From: Noviluteimonas sp052115395
GTDB taxonomy: Bacteria > Pseudomonadota > Gammaproteobacteria > Xanthomonadales > Xanthomonadaceae
NCBI GenBank assembly: GCA_052115395.1
Contig: JBFRGO010000001.1
Length of the DNA stretch: 64,000 nucleotides
Direction: 5' to 3' (one strand)
Shown here: one piece after another, positions 48,742 to 57,835 of the stretch
Layout: every line of letters begins with the position of its first letter
How positions within the stretch are numbered: the stretch's first letter is position 1
Position numbers and translations under genes: made by a program
The notes under the pieces: generated by a model
What the model was told of the DNA's origin: nothing
Seen by the model: the letters and a program-made list of their open reading frames with translations, nothing else
Databases searched by the model: none

Positions 48742-50244
48742 ATGAAACAGACTCTGCGTCGCGCGGCGCTCGCGTTTTCATGCGTTTTCATCGGCCAGGC
48801 CGGCGCGGGCGACCCGCACGCCGGCCATGGGGGCACGGCCGACTTCCACGTCCATTGCGCGCCCGGCGTGCGCGCCGACTTCGACCGCGCGCTCACCCTG
48901 CTCCACCACATGACCTACCCGCAGGCGCGCAAGGCCTTCGCCGCCATCGCCGGGAAGGACCCCAAATGCGCCATGGCCCACTGGGGCGTGGCGATGACGC
49001 ACTTCCAGCCGCTATGGCCCACGCGGCCGGACCTGACAGAGCGCAAGCTCGGCTGGGAGGAAGTCGGCAAAGCGCGCGCCCTGGGTTCGGAGGATGCGCG
49101 CGAGCGCGAATTCATCGACGCGGCCGCGGCTTTCTTCGAGAAACCCGAGGCCGATGACTACTGGGCGCGCATCCGGCGCTGGTCCGATGCGTCGCAGAAA
49201 GTGCACGCGGATTTCCCGAAGGACCACGACGCCAGCGCCTTCGCCGCGCTGGGATTGCTCGCGACCACGCCGCAGGATCGCGCGACGCGCGAGAACGCCG
49301 ACGCCGCCGCGGCGCTGCTGACGGCCGTGTTGCGCGAAGACCCCGACCACCCCGGCGCGATGCATTACCTCGTGCATGCCGACGACGTGCCCGGTCGCGA
49401 ACGCGAGTCCGCCGACGTCGTGCATCGCTACGAAACCATCGCCCCCGACAACCCGCACGCGCTGCACATGCCCACGCATGTCTACACGCGCCAGGGGGAT
49501 TGGGCCGGCGTGGTGCGCGGCAACCTGCGCGCGGCCGATGCGGCGCTTCGGTATCCGGCCGGCGACAAAGGCCAGTACGTGTGGGACGAGTTCCCGCATG
49601 CGATCGAATATCTCGTCTACGGCTATCTGCAACAGGGCGATGTCGCCGATGCGAAGAAGCAGCGCGATCGCCTGCTCGCCACGCAACATCTGCAGCCTTC
49701 GTTCAAGACCGCGTTCCACCTGGCGTCGGTGCAGGCGCGCATTCCGCTGGAAACGCGCGACTGGGCCGCGGCCGCGAAGCTGCAACCGCGCACGCCGGCG
49801 TGGGTGGAATGGGACAAGTACGCGTGGCCGGAAGCCATCGCGCAATTCGCGCACGGCCTGGGTGCGGCGCATACCGGCGCGAAAGCCGATGCGCTCGCGG
49901 CGATGGATCGCCTGGGCGTGTTGCAACAGAAGATGGGGGCCGCCGGCGAATCCCTGTTCGAGCGCAACATCCACATGCTGCGGCTGGAACTGGAAAGCGC
50001 GATTGCCAACGCCAACGGCCATCCGAAAGAAGCGATCGAAAAACTCGAAGCCGCCGCCGCGCTGGAAGCCTCGACGCCGAAACATGCCGTCACGCCCGGC
50101 CCGACGCTCCCCGCACAGGAATTGCTCGGCGATCTGTATCTGCAACTCGGCCAGCGCGCGAATGCGCACGCCGCCTACGCGCGCGCGCTCACGCAATACC
50201 CCAAGCGTCGCGCATCGCAACAAGGTGCCGACAAAACGGGTTAA
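48742..50244 (+). CDS. exported tetratricopeptide-repeat-like protein
   Basis: This 500-residue protein has a signal peptide (about 1-22) followed by a His-rich mature start (DPHAGHGGTADFHVHC). The body is helical with TPR-like pairs, for example FDRALTLLHHMTYPQARKAF near the N terminus and LGDLYLQLGQRANAHAAYAR near the C terminus. GGGAGA precedes the ATG. No catalytic motif is evident, though conserved-looking HADD, HMPTH and His/Asp clusters could bind metal. It is divergent from zwf across putative operator site 3. The role is unknown. Confidence 0.75.
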   Translation: MKQTLRRAALAFSCVFIGQAGAGDPHAGHGGTADFHVHCAPGVRADFDRALTLLHHMTYPQARKAFAAIAGKDPKCAMAHWGVAMTHFQPLWPTRPDLTERKLGWEEVGKARALGSEDAREREFIDAAAAFFEKPEADDYWARIRRWSDASQKVHADFPKDHDASAFAALGLLATTPQDRATRENADAAAALLTAVLREDPDHPGAMHYLVHADDVPGRERESADVVHRYETIAPDNPHALHMPTHVYTRQGDWAGVVRGNLRAADAALRYPAGDKGQYVWDEFPHAIEYLVYGYLQQGDVADAKKQRDRLLATQHLQPSFKTAFHLASVQARIPLETRDWAAAAKLQPRTPAWVEWDKYAWPEAIAQFAHGLGAAHTGAKADALAAMDRLGVLQQKMGAAGESLFERNIHMLRLELESAIANANGHPKEAIEKLEAAAALEASTPKHAVTPGPTLPAQELLGDLYLQLGQRANAHAAYARALTQYPKRRASQQGADKTG

Positions 50245-50322
50245 CCCGACCGTCGCCCCGCACGCTTTGCGTTGTTGGAACCGCCGGAGATGCATCCGGC
50301 TTTCCGACCGTGGAGATCCCCC

Positions 50323-50880
50323 ATGTCCAGAACCCTCCTGGTGCTCGCCCTGTGCACGGCCGCCTGCGCGACCGCCGCGAGCGAAAAGGACAAAAAAGCG
50401 GCGCCTTCCGACGACCAACTCATCCACAGCGCCACCAAGGCCGCGCCGGCGAAAGTCGCCGCGGGCGCCAAGGTCATCGTCGTCGACGACAAGGGGGTTG
50501 CGCGCACCTTGCGCGAAGGCAGCAACGGATTCACCTGCATGCCCGACAACCCCACCACGCCCGGCCCCGATCCGATGTGCATGGATGCCTCCGCGATGGA
50601 GTGGGCGAACGCATGGATGGCGAAGAAGACGCCGACCGCCGGCAAGATCGGGCTGATGTACATGCTCGAAGGCGGGACGGACGCGAGCAACACCGATCCG
50701 TATGCGACCGCGCCATCGAAAGCGAACCACTGGGTCCAGACCGGCCCGCACGTGATGGTGGTCGGCGCCTCGCCCGAGTTTTACGCGATGTACCCGGGCA
50801 AGGCCGATCCCGACACCGGCGTTCCCTACGTCATGTGGGCCGGCACGCCCTACCAGCACCTGATGATCCCGGTGCACTGA
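50323..50880 (+). CDS. exported hypothetical protein
   Basis: This 185-residue protein has an N-terminal signal sequence (MSRTLLVLALCTAACATAAS) that could be cleaved after ATA or, less likely, lipidated at one of its two Cys. The mature part has a Lys/Ala-rich segment, then NGFTCMPDNPTTPGPDPMCM and VMWAGTPYQHLMIPVH. I do not assign a family. GGAG lies 9 bases before the ATG. It follows the TPR-like gene by 78 bases and may share its transcript. Confidence 0.7.
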   Translation: MSRTLLVLALCTAACATAASEKDKKAAPSDDQLIHSATKAAPAKVAAGAKVIVVDDKGVARTLREGSNGFTCMPDNPTTPGPDPMCMDASAMEWANAWMAKKTPTAGKIGLMYMLEGGTDASNTDPYATAPSKANHWVQTGPHVMVVGASPEFYAMYPGKADPDTGVPYVMWAGTPYQHLMIPVH

Positions 50881-50886
50881 GCGCGC

Positions 50887-50920
50887 AAAAAAAAGGCCCC
50901 CGATCGATAGCTCGGGGGCC
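50887..50920 (-). terminator. terminator of the beta-helix protein gene
   Basis: A 9-bp stem GGCCCCCGA / TCGGGGGCC (50895-50920) is followed on the minus strand by eight T residues. It lies between the convergent gene ends at 50880 and 50966, and may also stop plus-strand transcripts. Confidence 0.88.
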
Positions 50921-50965
50921 CTCCTGCGTTGTCGCCGACGAGTGCGACAGCGTTTGCGTACTTCC

Positions 50966-52075
50966 TTACTGGAAGTTGTTCGTACCGACCACCACCTGCG
51001 CGCCGTTGCGCATCAGCAGGTCGCGCTCGATCTTGCTCGTCCAGCCGGTCTGCGTGAACGGCGTGCGGACCTTGGCGCCCAGGCGGGTGTAGTTCTGGTA
51101 CGACAGGTTGTTGCTGTGCGAGACGGTCTTGGAGTTGGTGTTGTACACCACGCCGGTCGCCGAGTTCAGGCGGAACGTGCTGTTCTTCACCGTCAGGCCG
51201 GTGACGCCGACCGTGCCCATGCCCAGGCTGCCGTTGCGCTCGAAGGTGCAGCCGTCGAACGTGATGTTGGAAGAACGGTTCCAGATGTTGACGCCGTACT
51301 TCTTGTTGTCGTTCATGCGGCAGTTCTGGATCAGCACGTTGCTGGCGGTCCAGTCGTTGTCCGGCTCGATGTCGATGCCGCACTCCGGCGCGGTGCCGTT
51401 GGTGAAGCTGAACTCCGAGTCGTACGCCTTGACGTTGGTGCAGTTGGTGATCGACAGGCCCTGGCGACGGTTGTTCGTCGAGATGATGTTGGCGATCACC
51501 ACGTCGCTGGCCGAGCCGCCGATGCAGACGCCGTCGCCGGTGCAGTCGGCGATGCGGGTGTCGCGGATGGTGACGCGAACGCCGCCGAGGCACTGGATGC
51601 CGTGGCCCCACTCATGCGTGCCGCCGCCGGCGTAGACGTGCGTGGCGCGGTCGCCGATCAGCTGGCCGCCGGAGATTTCGACGTCGGACTTGTCGTTGAT
51701 GTAGATGATGTAGTGGCGCGTCAGCGACGAGGTCTTCGCCTTGAGGATCGCGCCCGGCAGCAGCTGGAAGTGCATCTTGCTGCGCAGGTTGATCTTCTTG
51801 GAGGTGTCGATCATGTACGTGCCGGCCGGGACCTGCACCGTGCCGCCGGTGGTCGGCAGCGCGTTGATGGCGGCTTGGATGGCGGCGGTGTCGTCCTTCA
51901 CGCCATTGCCGAGCGCACCGTAATTCTTGACGTTCAACAGCGCCGTGCCGCGGGCGCGCGTCGGCGGGGTCGTCAGCGCGAAGGCCGGCAGGGAAACGCC
52001 ACCGATCAGCAGCGGGACCGCGCACAGGGCGGAGTTCTTGAGGAAGGTGCGGCGCGCGATGTTGGACTGCAACAT
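50966..52075 (-). CDS. exported right-handed beta-helix (pectate-lyase-3-like) protein
   Basis: This 369-residue protein has a twin-arginine-like signal (ARRTFLKNSALC, cleavage near LPAFA). It then has the start typical of Pectate_lyase_3 domains (VKNYGALGNGVKDDTAAIQA), followed by parallel beta-helix turns rich in Asn and Thr up to the C terminus. Such folds belong to polysaccharide lyases or hydrolases and to tail-spike-like proteins. No catalytic residue can be fixed by eye, and the substrate is unknown. It is monocistronic, with a ~360-bp AT-rich upstream region and a strong terminator. Confidence 0.78.
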   Translation of the reverse strand: MLQSNIARRTFLKNSALCAVPLLIGGVSLPAFALTTPPTRARGTALLNVKNYGALGNGVKDDTAAIQAAINALPTTGGTVQVPAGTYMIDTSKKINLRSKMHFQLLPGAILKAKTSSLTRHYIIYINDKSDVEISGGQLIGDRATHVYAGGGTHEWGHGIQCLGGVRVTIRDTRIADCTGDGVCIGGSASDVVIANIISTNNRRQGLSITNCTNVKAYDSEFSFTNGTAPECGIDIEPDNDWTASNVLIQNCRMNDNKKYGVNIWNRSSNITFDGCTFERNGSLGMGTVGVTGLTVKNSTFRLNSATGVVYNTNSKTVSHSNNLSYQNYTRLGAKVRTPFTQTGWTSKIERDLLMRNGAQVVVGTNNFQ

Positions 52076-52436
52076 TTGGAGAAACCCTCGGGTCTTGGAG
52101 AGAAAGCGGTTTCCCGCTCGGCGAGGGCAAATGTAGAGACCGCGTGAATTTTGGCTAGCGCGAAATGCAAAAACTGCGGATTGCGCCGCATGTATGGTTC
52201 AGTTTGAAAATCTGAATGCGAAAAAAACGCGCTCAACGCGGTGTTTTCGTGATGTTAGGAAAACCTTAAACCGAGAAGCCGTGCGTGAAACGCGCGAATC
52301 ATGCGCGCGGCGTGATGTTGGCTTCACGTGAAATCGGCTTCGGGAATTCCGGAAAACCACGCCCTTGCGCCAAATGTGAGGTCCGGCGTAGCGTTACAGG
52401 CAACCGGGCAACGCGCCCGCGTCAGGAGGATGCGCC
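52076..52436. promoter_or_regulatory. divergent intergenic region of the beta-helix and exbD-like genes
   Basis: This 361-bp stretch is AT-richer than average and has no credible gene. It contains a TTCAG...CTGAA inverted repeat near 52200-52218 and a perfect 10-bp palindrome TTCACGTGAA at 52323-52332. Promoters for both divergent genes must lie here, but no -35/-10 pair stands out enough to place them. Confidence 0.5.
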
Positions 52437-52844
52437 ATGGCCGTCTCCGCTTTCGCACAGGGCTCCAACGACCGCGACTTCGCCGCGATCAACATCACCC
52501 CGCTCGTCGACGTGCTGCTCGTCCTGCTGATCATCTTCATGGTCGCCGCACCGGCGGTCACCAAGGCCGTGGACTTCACGCTCCCGCATCCCGGCCCGCC
52601 CAGCCCAATCAAACCGCAACGTATCGAGATCGGCATCCACGCCGACGGATCGCTCACCTGGAATGGCGCCGTGCAGCCAGTCTCCGGCCTGCGGTCGCTG
52701 CTGGAAGTGGAAGCCCAGCGCGATCCCGCGCATCCGCCGATGCTGGTCATCGACGCCAGGGGCGATTCGGATTACGGCCTGGTGACGCGCGTACTGGCGG
52801 ATGCGAACGCCGCCCAACTCAAGCACATCAGTTTTGTCCAATGA
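52437..52844 (+). CDS. ExbD/TolR-family biopolymer transport protein
   Basis: This 135-residue inner-membrane protein has a short cytosolic N terminus, one membrane span (about residues 22-42) and a periplasmic domain. The key Asp of the proton channel is present at position 25 within INITPLVDVLLVLLIIFMV, the same place as in ExbD. AGGAGG lies 8 bases before the ATG. It would need an ExbB/TolQ partner to energise TonB- or Tol-type systems. None is encoded next to it, so it must use one from elsewhere. Confidence 0.88.
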   Translation: MAVSAFAQGSNDRDFAAINITPLVDVLLVLLIIFMVAAPAVTKAVDFTLPHPGPPSPIKPQRIEIGIHADGSLTWNGAVQPVSGLRSLLEVEAQRDPAHPPMLVIDARGDSDYGLVTRVLADANAAQLKHISFVQ

Positions 52845-52865
52845 GGGGCGCGCGCGGGCGCCCGC

Positions 52866-53255
52866 TCAGCCGAGCGGGTGCTCGCGATGCGAGATGCGGT
52901 AGCCGACAAGCCCGCAGGCGAGGATCAGGACGTTGCCGGCGAAGTCGAGCAGCATCCACTTCGTAAAGATGGGCTGCACGAAGTAGAAGTACCAATTGAA
53001 GACGAAGAACGGGATCGACCCGAGCAACCCGAAGGCGAGGAAGGTCTTCGGCGTGAACTTCGCGAACCAGATGATCGCCCCGCACAGCACCGCCTGCGCC
53101 CCGAAGCACGCGATGAACACCGACGAGGCCGGCGTAAGCACCTGGTGCTCGGGGCGGATCGTCAGTTGCTCCACCATCCGCGGCAGCAACATGCACCACG
53201 TGCCGAGGACGAGGAAGATCGATGCGAGGAAGCGTTGCAGGGTCTGCGATCGCAT
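52866..53255 (-). CDS. small integral membrane protein of unknown function
   Basis: This 129-residue protein has about four hydrophobic segments: FLASIFLVLGTWCMLLP, SVFIACFGAQAVLCGAII, FLAFGLLGSIPFFVFNWYF and MLLDFAGNVLILACGLVGY. It has no recognised motif. The MRSQTLQRF start lies just before the first span; longer frames upstream read through the serine hydrolase gene. It follows that gene by 44 bases and may be in its transcript. Confidence 0.7.
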   Translation of the reverse strand: MRSQTLQRFLASIFLVLGTWCMLLPRMVEQLTIRPEHQVLTPASSVFIACFGAQAVLCGAIIWFAKFTPKTFLAFGLLGSIPFFVFNWYFYFVQPIFTKWMLLDFAGNVLILACGLVGYRISHREHPLG

Positions 53256-53299
53256 GGGGCGCTCCGTTGCCGAGGGCCGCGGGGCACCAATGTAACGCC

Positions 53300-54841
53300 T
53301 TACGGCGGGCAATCCCCCGTTCGCGTGAAATCGAGGTCTTCGAAATCGGAGCTGAAATCGCCTTCCGGATCGACTTTGCGCATGCGCATGTGGCCCTTGT
53401 CGAAATCGACCCAGGCTTCCAGATCCATGCGGTCTTCGTCCCAATCGATGCGCCACTGGCCATCGACGGTGACGATGGCACCGGTCATCAGCGGTGATTT
53501 CTCCGACGTCCACTGCAAGCGGCCGTTGACCGGACACAGGCGCACCACGCCGAACCACGGATCGCGCCAGGTGCCCATGCGCTGCGCATCGATCGGCGGC
53601 TTGAGCACGACGCGCTTCCCGTCGGGCTTGGTGTGGGGCTTGGCCGCGGCCTCGGCTTGTTTCCACTCGGCTTCGATTTCGTCGGCGTAAGGCGCGATCG
53701 TCGTGTCGGCGCCGGGCTTGGTGAAGTGCTTGGTCAACACTTCCGACAGCACCGTGCGCGTATCGTCGGCATCCGCGTTGATCATGAAGACGAAGCCGCT
53801 GCGCATGTCGGGCAGCAACACCATCGACGAATACATGCCCGACAAGGTGCCGGTATGCGAAACCGTCCACTGCCCGTCCACATCGGCCAGGCGGAAGCCG
53901 TACGCATACGCGAGCGCGTGCGTCTTGTCCCACTTCACGCGCCGCGCCGAAATCGGCATCGGCGTGCGCGCCTTCCACATTTCCTTGCGTTGCGCATCGG
54001 ACAACCACGCCTTGTCCCGTGCATCGGGCGCGAGCCAGGCCTGCATCCAGCGCAACATGTCGTCCAGGCTACAGCGGATGCCGCCGGCGGCGGCCGACGT
54101 GATCTCGGGCACCTGCGCGCCATCGACGTTGTCGCCCGGCTTGTAATGCATGCCCTCCCCGCGCGCGTGCGGCTGTGCGACATCGCCCACCGAGTCGCGG
54201 TCGAACGCACCGACCTTGCAACGCGTCATCCGCAGGGGGTCGAAAACCTCGCGTTGCACGAGCGTTTCATACGAGGCCCCGCCCGCGGCCGCGGCGACTT
54301 CGCCGGCGACGACGTACAACAGGTTGTCGTACGCATACCCCGATCGGAAGCTGTAAGCCGGCTTGATGTATTTCAGCCCGCCGATGATGTCCCCGCGCGT
54401 GAAGTGGTTCGGCTCGGGCCACAGCATCAGATCGCCGCCGCCTTCCGGCAGGCCGCTGTTGTGCACGAGCAGATCGCGCACCTGCATGTTCTTCGTGACC
54501 CACGGGTCGTACATCGCGAACTGCGGCAGGTACTTGGTGACCGGATCGTCCCAGCGCAACTTGCCCTGGTCGACCAGGCGCGCGAGCACGCTGGCGGTCA
54601 TCGCCTTGGAGTTCGATGCGATCTTGAAGAGCGACTTCGAGGTCAGTGCGTGGCCGCTGCCGGCCAGCGTTTCGCCGCGCGTGGTCGCGTAGGCGACCTT
54701 CCCGCCTTCGATCACGCCGACGGCGATGCCGGGGAGTTTGTAGCGGGCGACCGTGTCGTCGACGATGCGGTCGTACGAAGACGACTGTGCCTGCGCGCCA
54801 AAGGCGAGCAGGCACAGGGCCGATGCAAATAATCGCTTCAT
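53300..54841 (-). CDS. exported serine hydrolase (class C beta-lactamase/DD-peptidase fold)
   Basis: This 513-residue protein has a signal peptide (about 1-19, GAQAQ). The penicillin-binding fold motifs are present: S76-N-S-K79, Y171-D-N173 and H329-T-G331 in place of KTG. A C-terminal beta-rich domain of ~140 residues follows. It probably acts in the periplasm on D-Ala peptides, peptidoglycan fragments or ester substrates rather than as a true beta-lactamase. It lies directly downstream of an Oar-like receptor (after a terminator), beside a peptidoglycan-recycling operon. Confidence 0.85.
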   Translation of the reverse strand: MKRLFASALCLLAFGAQAQSSSYDRIVDDTVARYKLPGIAVGVIEGGKVAYATTRGETLAGSGHALTSKSLFKIASNSKAMTASVLARLVDQGKLRWDDPVTKYLPQFAMYDPWVTKNMQVRDLLVHNSGLPEGGGDLMLWPEPNHFTRGDIIGGLKYIKPAYSFRSGYAYDNLLYVVAGEVAAAAGGASYETLVQREVFDPLRMTRCKVGAFDRDSVGDVAQPHARGEGMHYKPGDNVDGAQVPEITSAAAGGIRCSLDDMLRWMQAWLAPDARDKAWLSDAQRKEMWKARTPMPISARRVKWDKTHALAYAYGFRLADVDGQWTVSHTGTLSGMYSSMVLLPDMRSGFVFMINADADDTRTVLSEVLTKHFTKPGADTTIAPYADEIEAEWKQAEAAAKPHTKPDGKRVVLKPPIDAQRMGTWRDPWFGVVRLCPVNGRLQWTSEKSPLMTGAIVTVDGQWRIDWDEDRMDLEAWVDFDKGHMRMRKVDPEGDFSSDFEDLDFTRTGDCPP

Positions 54842-54851
54842 TGATTCCCCG

Positions 54852-54883
54852 AAAAAAACGGCGGCCCGGAGGGCGGGCCGCCG
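54852..54883 (-). terminator. Rho-independent terminator after the Oar-like receptor
   Basis: A perfect 10-bp stem CGGCGGCCCG / CGGGCCGCCG with a 5-base loop is followed on the minus strand by seven T residues. It lies 12 bases after the receptor stop and separates it from the serine hydrolase gene. Confidence 0.9.
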
Positions 54884-54895
54884 GGGGTGCCGACT

Positions 54896-57835
54896 TTAGA
54901 AGTCAAGCGAAACGGTGAGCTGGCTGTAGGCCCGCGACTGGTAGGACGTGCCACGCAGGAACTGATCGGTGTTCAGGTGGTCGATGTCGCCTTCCAGCTG
55001 CAGGTCTTCATCGACCTCGGTGACGCGCTGCATGTTGAAGATGTTGTAGATCGAGAACTTCACCCGCAGGTCGGCCGTGCCGAAGGAGTGCTTGTAGGTG
55101 ATGTCCGCGCCGACATCCGCGGTCCACGGCAGACGGCCGTAGCCGCCGCGGCCGTAATTCACGTACGTGCGGTCGTGCGTGTCCGCGGCACCGCAGTTGG
55201 CGACGCAGATATACAGGCTGTGGAATTGCGTGTCGTCGAACGGGTTGGCGACGCCGAAAGCGCTGATCGGGCGGCCGGAACGAGCATCGAGCGCCGCGCC
55301 GACTTCCCAGGCATCGTTGATCGCATACGCACCGTGCATCTTGATCTGGTGGCGGCGATCGTTGGGCAGGTAGCCCTCGGCGTTGTAGTTCACCCACGGG
55401 TTGTCGAAGGCTTCGGTGCGGCCCGAATCGGAGAAGTTCGTATCCGAGTTCACCGGGCCTTCGGCGTTGCCCTGGCTGTAGGCCAGCGTGTAGGACGCGT
55501 TGAACGACCAACGGTTGTCCCACGCACGATCCAGGACGAATTCCAGCGCCTTGTAGTCGCGCTTGGGCTTGACCCAGCCGGTGGTGCCGACGAAGTCGCC
55601 GTTCACGTCGTACAGCGCCCAACCGGTGCGCGCGGTATCGATGTTGATCCAGTTGTCGTTCTCGCCGTCGCAGTCGGTGTCGCCGTAGACGGTCGCGACT
55701 TCGCCCGGGTTGGCCATCATGAAGAAGTCGGTTTCGCAGAAGCCGTTGTAGGTCACTTCCATGTCGTCGATGGCGTTGTGCAGCTTGCGATAGATGCTGC
55801 GCACGCCCCACGACCACGACGGCGTGAGTTGCTGCTGGAAGCCCAGGATGAACTCGTCCTGGTACACCGGATCCATGTCGGCGTCGACTTCACCGCGCAC
55901 GTCGGGCACGGTGCCGTCGCCCTGCGAGACATCCACGTCGCCGATCTGCTGGCCGAGGATCGGCACGCCGTTGGCGTCGTACTGCTCGTTGAAGACGTAG
56001 AACGTGCGGCGATCGAGGAAGGGACCTGCCTGCTTGATGTTGATGACGTTGGCCACGGGCAGGAAGTAACGGCCGACATTGCCGTACAGCTTCATGCTGG
56101 AGTCGCCGTTGATGTCCCAGGAGAAGCCCAGGCGCGGCGCCCACATCGAGTCCATCTTGATGTAGCTCTCGCCCTGCCCGTTCTTGTTGTCGAACTCTTC
56201 GTTGCGCACGCCGATGTTCAACATCCAGTCGTCGGCGATCTGCCAGTTGTCCTCGATGTAGTACGCCGAGTTGGTGGTCTCGAAGGTGCCGTTGTTGCGC
56301 ACTTCGCGCGTGCGCACGTAGGCGGTCGTGCCCGGGGGCACCGGGACGCCGTTGACGATCGAGCCGGCGTTGCGGATCTCGTAACGCAGGCCCTCGCCCG
56401 GATAGCGGCTGTTGTAGTCGCTGGTGTTGGATTCGTGGTCGTAGCCGAAACGCAGCAGGTGCTTGCCCAGCGTCCATTCGAAGTCGATGCGGGCCTGCTC
56501 GCGGTCGTCTTCGCGCGTGACGATGGACGTATTGCTCGTACACCCGATGAAGTCGTCGCTGACGCGGCGGTCCTGCACGAGCTGGCAGGAATCATCCGCC
56601 AGGCTGTGCACGTCGGTCGAACGCTGGTTCTCGCCGTACATCGCCTTCATCGAGAAGGCGTCGGTGAGATAACCGGTATACGAGAGCGCCCAGTTGTCGC
56701 CGCCGGTGTCGTTGAACGTCGTATTGGTGTACTGGCGCGCACCATTCAGATCGCCCTTGGGCACGATCTTGAATTCGTCCGTCGTCAGCTTGTCGTTGTC
56801 GGAGAAGGCGAGGAATTCGAGCAGGTGGTCGTCGGTGATCTGCCAATCCAGCTTGGTGCCCCAGAAGCCGCTGTTCGACCGGCCATCGAAGTAGGACGAG
56901 TAGCCGTCATCCGAATTGCGCGGCTCGTAGTCGCGCCCTTCGTACATGGCGTAGAAGAACAGCTTGTCCTTGACGATCGGGCCCGACGCATAGAGGTTGA
57001 GGCTCGCGCGGTCGTAATCATCGAATTGCGAGATGCGGCCTTCCTGGTTCTTCTGCGTGAACTGCAGCCATTCGGGCTCCCACACCAACTCGGCGCCGTA
57101 CTTGAAGTCGTTGGTACCCGACTTGGTCACCGCGTTGATCACGCCGCCGGTGGTGCGGCCGAATTCGACCGAATAGCCACCCGTCTTGACCTGGAATTCC
57201 TGGTAGAACGAGTACGGCACGTTGGAGTTGCCGACGCGGTTGTAGAAGTCGGTGACGTTCAGGCCGTTGATGTACACGGCGTTTTCCGCGACCGACGAAC
57301 CACCGAAGGACACGCCGCCGAATTCGCCCTTCACCACGCCGGGCGCCAACTGCGCGACCGCCAGCGCATCGCGCTCGATCGGCAGGCGCAGCAATTGTTC
57401 TGCGGTGATGTTGGTGGCCGACTCGGTGGAGGTCACGTCGATCGGCGAGATCGACGAGCCCTGCACTTCAACGGTTTCCAGTTCGGCCGACGCGCCCGCC
57501 AGGTTCTGCGTGGTCGCGTTGCCCAGGCTGATGGTGACCGTGACCGGGCTGCCGATCGCCTGGCCGTTCTGCCGGACTTCGACGGTGTACGAACCCACCG
57601 GCAGGTACGGGAAGCGGTAGTTGCCCTGCGAATCGGCCGTCACCGTGCGCTCGAAACCCGTCTCCGGGTTCTTGACCGTGATCGTCGCGCCGGCGGCCGA
57701 ATGGCCGACCAGCGAACCATCGGTATTCGCCGCAAACGCCGGCAAGGCGAGCGGCGCGGTCAACGCCATCCCCAGGGCGAGCCAGAGCGACGTGCGATGC
57801 ATCGTGTTCTTCCTGGTGCTCTTCATGCCACTCAT
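54896..57835 (-). CDS. Oar-like TonB-dependent receptor
   Basis: This 979-residue outer-membrane protein has a signal peptide (to about residue 35, LPAFA). An N-terminal carboxypeptidase-regulatory-like beta domain follows (TVKNPETGFERTVTADSQGN, SYTVEVRQNGQ). Next come a plug (VQGSSISPIDVTSTESATNI, VYINGLNVTDFY) and a barrel ending YSQLTVSLDF. This architecture is typical of Oar-type receptors that import or surface-expose peptides. The chosen start follows GGAGGGGG and overlaps the TGA of the transglutaminase-like gene (ATGA), so the two are translationally coupled. ATGs 3 and 11 codons later are alternatives. Confidence 0.9.
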   Translation of the reverse strand: MSGMKSTRKNTMHRTSLWLALGMALTAPLALPAFAANTDGSLVGHSAAGATITVKNPETGFERTVTADSQGNYRFPYLPVGSYTVEVRQNGQAIGSPVTVTISLGNATTQNLAGASAELETVEVQGSSISPIDVTSTESATNITAEQLLRLPIERDALAVAQLAPGVVKGEFGGVSFGGSSVAENAVYINGLNVTDFYNRVGNSNVPYSFYQEFQVKTGGYSVEFGRTTGGVINAVTKSGTNDFKYGAELVWEPEWLQFTQKNQEGRISQFDDYDRASLNLYASGPIVKDKLFFYAMYEGRDYEPRNSDDGYSSYFDGRSNSGFWGTKLDWQITDDHLLEFLAFSDNDKLTTDEFKIVPKGDLNGARQYTNTTFNDTGGDNWALSYTGYLTDAFSMKAMYGENQRSTDVHSLADDSCQLVQDRRVSDDFIGCTSNTSIVTREDDREQARIDFEWTLGKHLLRFGYDHESNTSDYNSRYPGEGLRYEIRNAGSIVNGVPVPPGTTAYVRTREVRNNGTFETTNSAYYIEDNWQIADDWMLNIGVRNEEFDNKNGQGESYIKMDSMWAPRLGFSWDINGDSSMKLYGNVGRYFLPVANVINIKQAGPFLDRRTFYVFNEQYDANGVPILGQQIGDVDVSQGDGTVPDVRGEVDADMDPVYQDEFILGFQQQLTPSWSWGVRSIYRKLHNAIDDMEVTYNGFCETDFFMMANPGEVATVYGDTDCDGENDNWINIDTARTGWALYDVNGDFVGTTGWVKPKRDYKALEFVLDRAWDNRWSFNASYTLAYSQGNAEGPVNSDTNFSDSGRTEAFDNPWVNYNAEGYLPNDRRHQIKMHGAYAINDAWEVGAALDARSGRPISAFGVANPFDDTQFHSLYICVANCGAADTHDRTYVNYGRGGYGRLPWTADVGADITYKHSFGTADLRVKFSIYNIFNMQRVTEVDEDLQLEGDIDHLNTDQFLRGTSYQSRAYSQLTVSLDF

